From: Sporodiniella umbellata
Taxonomy: Eukaryota > Mucoromycota > Mucoromycetes > Mucorales > Rhizopodaceae
NCBI GenBank assembly: GCA_025677835.1
Contig: JAIXMR010000006.1
Coordinates: forward strand, 186,001 to 250,000
Length of the DNA: 64,000 nucleotides
Direction of reading: 5' to 3'
A model generated the notes under the pieces. The model made no database searches, was not told the DNA's origin, and saw nothing but the letters and a program-made list of their open reading frames with translations. The position numbers and the translations under genes are program-made. Of this stretch, positions 59,599 through 64,000 are shown piece by piece; the first letter of the stretch is position 1; the number at the start of each line of letters is the position of its first letter.

Positions 59599-59698
59599 TT
59601 AATTTTTATAAAGCAAGAGCCTAGGATACGGTCCTAATCAATTAACAATTGACAAAGGTAGTCAAACTTGGAATATGTAGAAAGCGTCATTATTTTTA

Positions 59699-59729
<31 letters not shown>

Positions 59730-60780
59730 GATAGATTGAGCATTACAATTTACTTAATACGGCTTTGTTGTTATTATCCTCCCTTATATATATACCTTTC
59801 CGGATAGTTTATTTTGTTAAAAAATTTAAAAGCAAACACACGCATACACACATGCACCAATATTTAGATACTCTCTTTTTACAGCCTTCAATCTTATATT
59901 TTTTTCTGATTGGATACTGTGCTGTATACCTTTTACTTTGTTTGTTTTTTTTTTCTTTTTTTTCAAAGTAGCATTTTTTTTTACGACCATAATTATACAG
60001 CAGTCTAGGATAAAAAAAAAGCGATCTTTTCCCGTACATATTGCAATGTATAGCAATAACCGCCATTAAAAGCGTGATCAGGACAGTATAAGAATAGAGT
60101 ATGTCTTGGTTTCTTTTGATTAAATCAGTTTTTGGAGCTGTGTAAAGAGTAAACAGAATAAGTACCGCGTTCTTTTCCAACAAAATCGGAAAGGTAGGTT
60201 AAGCTCTTTATGCGTTGAAAAAAAGTAGAAAATGGATGATCAATCCTCTTACTGGCTTAAGAGTATTTTATGCAAAGAGGTGGCTGTACAGTACAGAAAT
60301 TTCCTTAGAAAAAAATAATGAAATGAAGCAATGATGATAGGTTTTATAAAAGTTTTTCTTTTTATAGTGCAAGTTGAAACAAACTCATATTGATCAAGGC
60401 AAGAACACCTGGCATATCTCTATGCTACAATCAAGGTCGAACTACAATAGTCTCACTATCTTTGTATGGCTGACGAATTAAACCTATAGAAGAGTAAACG
60501 ATATGACTCAATCCAACAACTCTTTTCAAATACAATAAATATTTTCAGAGTAACAGATAACAAGAAGCAAAGAACTTGTCATATCTATGTCAATCTCTTA
60601 TTCGTGATTATGTGAGGGCACTATTCTCCTAGGAAATAAATGTGGCCATGAGTTTTTTTTACAAGCCAATTTTATTTTACATCTAATAAGATTGGACCAA
60701 AAGTTCTCCCTAAAGTAAAAAAAAAAAAAAAAAAAAAGAAGCTTTGTTTAGCACTTTCAAATAATTTCATACGCTTAATA
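59599..60780. other. AT-rich spacer
   Basis: A 30-nt T-run at 59700-59729 and no supportable gene. Confidence 0.45.
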
Positions 60781-60981
60781 TTAAATCAATTGTATGTATG
60801 CTTTATTTTTTGGCTGTCTAGCGTAAATTGCATTAAATTTTTCTTTGCCTTTTTCAGTTCCTTCTTCCTCACTCTTATTTTCTTTAAGTATTTCACTCAC
60901 AAGGGCAACATTGGTTTGAGAGTGGCTATTAATTTTTTTGTTAGATAGCATTAATATGCTAGTCAAAAGCATCAGACACAT
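60781..60981 (-). CDS. Possible small secreted or membrane peptide
   Basis: 66 residues from MCLMLLTSILMLSNKKINS. The hydrophobic start could be a weak signal peptide; the rest is charged (EEEGTEKGKEKF). It lies among the small peptide genes, but its leader does not carry their KLL...VE pattern. Only its size and position speak for it. Confidence 0.3.
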   Translation of the reverse strand: MCLMLLTSILMLSNKKINSHSQTNVALVSEILKENKSEEEGTEKGKEKFNAIYARQPKNKAYIQLI

Positions 60982-61745
60982 ATCGCTCAAATTTAGCCTG
61001 TATAAGTTTAACTACTCCTTTTGTGTTTTTTGCTCTCTACAAAGTTATCATGTGCTAACTCTAGGAAATATAGAATAAAATTTCAGGTGCAAATGCAGAA
61101 CATTAAGGCCTTCCGACATTGTTTTGAATGACTATTAATGCGCCCTAAATTACTGACTGGTACGAAGTTTAGAATAAAGAGAGAAAAAATTTGACAAGAG
61201 TATTGAGAGTAATGGAAGCAAAATGAGCACATTATCAAAGCATGGAAGCCATTTTTTAGCTGAAACTTATATATATAAATAACAAACAACAAAATTTCCA
61301 AAAGATTAAAACCAGCAAAGACTTTAAGGATAATTTGCTACAAAGCTACCAAAAACTAAACAAAAACTATTGAATCGGTACTCCTTTGCTTACATTTTTC
61401 CCTAGACAAGGTAACAACACACTGTAAATTTATAATATTTTGGGTGTTTTAAGAAGAAAGTTCTTCTTTGTATAAAAACTTATAAACAGAGCCAACTTAA
61501 AAGTACATTAAACAAGCACTCTAAAAAAGTGCGAATTGCCCTTTTTTTTTTCTTCATTTTTTAAAGAATACCAACACGACCTTTCCTACCTTTTGCCTGG
61601 GAACGTATCGTTATGTACAACTGCGCAAAACGGTTGATGATACACTTCCTCTAGCTTCTTCTTTGTTCATGAAACCTCTGTGCTATTTTTCTTTTATTTG
61701 TTTTTATGTATAGATGACGACTTCTTGCTTGAGTTTTTACAATTG
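60982..61745. other. AT-rich spacer
   Basis: No supportable gene. The T-run at 61542-61550 and a C/T-rich patch near 61577-61598 are the only notable sequences. Confidence 0.45.
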
Positions 61746-61755
61746 TATATAAAAG
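61746..61755 (+). promoter_or_regulatory. TATA box of small peptide C
   Basis: TATATAAAAG, 50 bp before the ATG at 61796. Confidence 0.55.
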
Positions 61756-61795
61756 GGATCGCTTTATTAAAAGAAAAAGTGAATCAAATTCAGAA

Positions 61796-61900
61796 ATGCA
61801 AGTTAAGCTTTTGGTTAACGTTTTACTTTTGGTCATCGTCGGCCTGCTGTTTGTGGTAGAGGCAGAAGATAAAAGCCCTTTTTGTAAAGCTAAAATATAA
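61796..61900 (+). CDS. Small secreted peptide C of a paralogous trio
   Basis: 34 residues, one exon, on the opposite strand from A and B. The leader MQVKLLVNVLLLVIVGLLF followed by VVEA resembles peptide B residue for residue at MQ(I/V)KLL, at I-x-G, and at L-F-V-(V)-E-A. The mature part would be only about ten residues (EDKSPFCKAKI) with one cysteine. It could be truncated compared with A and B, or a true short peptide. Confidence 0.55.
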   Translation: MQVKLLVNVLLLVIVGLLFVVEAEDKSPFCKAKI

Positions 61901-62840
61901 ACAACACCTCTAAGAAAGACTAAAAAAGTTTTACTAGTTGAAGGAAATAAAATTCAAGCTATAAAAAAATCAGCGGGACCAAAGGATAGTTAAGAATAGT
62001 CGTTTGAGTATCGCTTTAGAGCCCAAGTAAGCATATACAGAACAGGAACGTTAGATTTTATATTAACAATAGCACCAATAGCAGAAATTCACTTAAATAC
62101 AAATGTAAAAAAAAACCTCTGTCAAGTTTTTTTTTGTTATAGTTGCAAATAAAAACGAATACATTCAAAAGAATATAAACATCAATTTACAGTATCTAAT
62201 TCTCTGTAGTGTCTTTCTGCTTTTAAAAAAGAAATGTAAGTAGAGTAGTGCAAAACGCTACTTTTTATAAATGGCTAAGTTTTGAAAGAAAAGGGCTACA
62301 GTCATTTTAGAGGATCTGATGAATAAACGCCCTTTGTTCTAAATATAATAAAGAGCTACAGCGTTCTATAGTGCCATCTACTTGGGTATAGAGGCTTCTT
62401 TTGGGTAGCTTAGGACTCTTGCTGTTCGTGGCATCAGAGAAAAATGATTGGCAATAGCTTTTGTCCACATTTTTTCTTTTACAGTATTACGGGTTTCATA
62501 ATAAAGAATTACTACTTCTAAAATAGCTCACGTACCTAAAAGGGTAATTATAGCTAAGTTCAAATTGAAAACTCCGGTAATAGTGATCGATCTTTTTTTT
62601 CGTATTGAAGCGTTTTTCTAAGGGGAAATTCACAAAAATAGTTATTTTTGCTGTTCCTTTTTTATTTGCCCAGCGCCTTTATTTAAAAATGTTGGCCCAA
62701 TTTCTATTTGGGGTTGCACGCTACTTTGTCTTTTTCTATTATTTTTTACGGGCCTATTAGAAAAGTATTTTTTTATTATGTATGTTTAAAATTTCTAAAA
62801 GAAAAAAAAAAGGGAGGTAAAGGGTTTAAGTGAGATGCTA
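61901..62840. other. AT-rich spacer downstream of peptide C
   Basis: No gene recognised up to the Bem1/Scd2 gene's 3' end. Confidence 0.45.
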
Positions 62841-63954
62841 TTATAATCCGGCAAATACAGTAAGTTTGCCTAGGCTGACGGCTTCTTCAAGAGCTTGTTG
62901 CGTTAAATGTATGTAGTTGTTTGACTTGCCTTTCAGTAAAAGCTCGGCTTGGAAGCCTAGGCGGCTGTTGACCTTGTCTTGCAAAAACTGCATTGAGCTT
63001 GGTACAGGTACTTTGATGGCAAATATTTCATCCTTGTAAACAATTTTTACTTTGATTGTTGTCTTGGGGTTTTCTGGGGCTTTTTCTTGATTTGGGTCAA
63101 TGTCAGTCTCGATATCGCCTTCATGAATGCCAAAGAGCTGGTCTTGAACCCAGGTACTGTCGGACAAATAATCAGGCAACTGTAGCAGATCAGAACAGTA
63201 GAGGGATAGACTCCTTGACCTTTCCTCTGTATATATAATTGAGTACAAAAAAATAAAAAAAAAGAGTCTCTTTGTTACCTGTGACTTTGCTATCCACGCA
63301 CTCTACAGGACCTGGCATAAAGGGTAATATTCTTTTTTGCTCTCTTTTTCCAGCCTCCAATGGGAATCGTTGTAAGAAATTAATGTGGAAATCGTAAAAA
63401 TCTGTTGTAGGCCACACAAAAAATTATGAGTTGGATATTCAGAAGTTTTTGAGATATCCTACCCTACCTTCGTAAAGACGATATAGTACTCGGTATTTTC
63501 CATCATCTAAGCGGGCAAACACAATAAACCAGTATTGGTCCGACTCTAATATATAGGAATCTACTTTGGCTGATATCACCCTCGACCTCTGCACCGGTTC
63601 TGTACTTGCAAAGTAATCATCGTAAAGATCCTCTTCCTCAACAATGTTCATATGTTGCATATGATGCTCAAGCGAGATACTGCCTTCCTCATAGACTTGT
63701 GTTTTCTTCTTCCAATCTTCTACATTCTGGAAAGGCTGTATCGGTCGATTCTCGACTGGACGTCCTGTAGAAGCGTCATGAATATTCACAAAACTGACAG
63801 GAATCAATCCAGGGCCACCCAGACGCCCAATCGGTTTAGCAACATACCACTCTGCATTAGATTGGGCAATAATGATGATGTTTTCCCCTTTCTTTGCATC
63901 CAACTCATCCGATCTTTCTGCTTCAAAATCATACATTACCACACCATATAACGG
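62841..63954 (-). CDS. BEM1: Bem1/Scd2-type polarity scaffold (SH3-PX-PB1), 5' end beyond window
   Basis: Three exons seen: 63954-63468, 63401-63279, 63226-62841; 331 residues in frame from the acceptor CTCAG at 63955. The visible order is an SH3 domain (YGVVMYDFEAERSDELDAKK, NAEWYVAKPIGRLGGPGLIP), a PX domain (RVISAKVDSYILES, RLYEDFYDFHINFLQRFP, PFMPGPV), and a C-terminal PB1 domain (TIKVKIVYKDEIFAIKVP). This is the order of the second half of Bem1/Scd2, which binds Cdc42, its exchange factor Cdc24 (through PB1) and PAK kinases at sites of polar growth. A first SH3 domain is expected upstream, outside the window. Confidence 0.92.
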
Positions 63955-64000
63955 CTGAGATTTGGCTTTTTCTTATTTTTTATTTTTATTTTTTATTTTT
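63955..64000. other. Intron of the Bem1/Scd2 gene, cut by the window end
   Basis: A T/A-rich stretch (on the minus strand A-rich) ending in the acceptor CTCAG at 63955; the upstream exon is outside the window. Confidence 0.6.

Overview
This 64 kb window is nuclear DNA of a fungus, most likely an early-diverging filamentous one of the Mucoromycota (Mucorales type). Evidence: many introns of about 45-80 nt with GTAAGT-like donors and CTAAC/CTGAT-like branch sites, AT-rich intergenic DNA full of poly(A)/poly(T) runs and dinucleotide tracts, and a clearly fungal gene set (group III hybrid histidine kinase, HsbA-type surface protein, fungalysin, Bem1/Scd2 scaffold, UPF0658). I assembled gene models by hand from splice signals. 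In every complete model the summed exon length is a multiple of three.

Layout. 0.3-6.7 kb: four-LIM protein (+), long-chain acyl-CoA synthetase (-), TRMT2A/Trm2-type tRNA uracil methyltransferase with RRM (-). 6.7-9.4 kb: AT-rich desert with a decayed Tc1/mariner-like transposase tail. 9.4-17 kb: cyclin with a GC-AG intron (-), tyrosine/proline-rich secreted DPBB protein (+), small lysine-rich ORF (+), membrane RING-H2 protein (-), UPF0324/YeiH-family membrane protein (-). 18.6-28 kb: ribosomal protein uS19 (+), S28 serine protease (-), DUF4112 protein (+), coiled-coil protein (+), YqeH/NOA1-type permuted GTPase (-), sugar transporter (-). 29.6-35.3 kb: bifunctional PFK-2/FBPase-2 (+), CBP4-like factor (-), UPF0658 Golgi protein (-), homeodomain protein (-). 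37-46.8 kb: HsbA-like secreted protein (+), a very large HAMP-array hybrid histidine kinase (+), multi-pass membrane protein (+). 48.6-57.1 kb: short DPBB protein (-), fungalysin (+), SCAI homologue (-), BAX-inhibitor/TMBIM protein (+). 57.1-62.8 kb: gene-poor AT-rich DNA with three related tiny secreted-peptide genes. 62.8-64 kb: 3' part of a Bem1/Scd2 scaffold gene (-), cut by the window edge.

No operon-like logic is expected. Loose themes are surface and secreted proteins (two DPBB proteins, HsbA-like, fungalysin, S28 protease, small peptides), polarity and adhesion (LIM protein, Bem1/Scd2) and stress sensing (group III histidine kinase).

The two most interesting items are the histidine kinase, with 16 HAMP cores where described group III kinases have about five to seven and with a recent internal duplication, and the family of 34-59-residue secreted peptides at 57.9, 59.4 and 61.8 kb, each with a TATA box at a similar distance.
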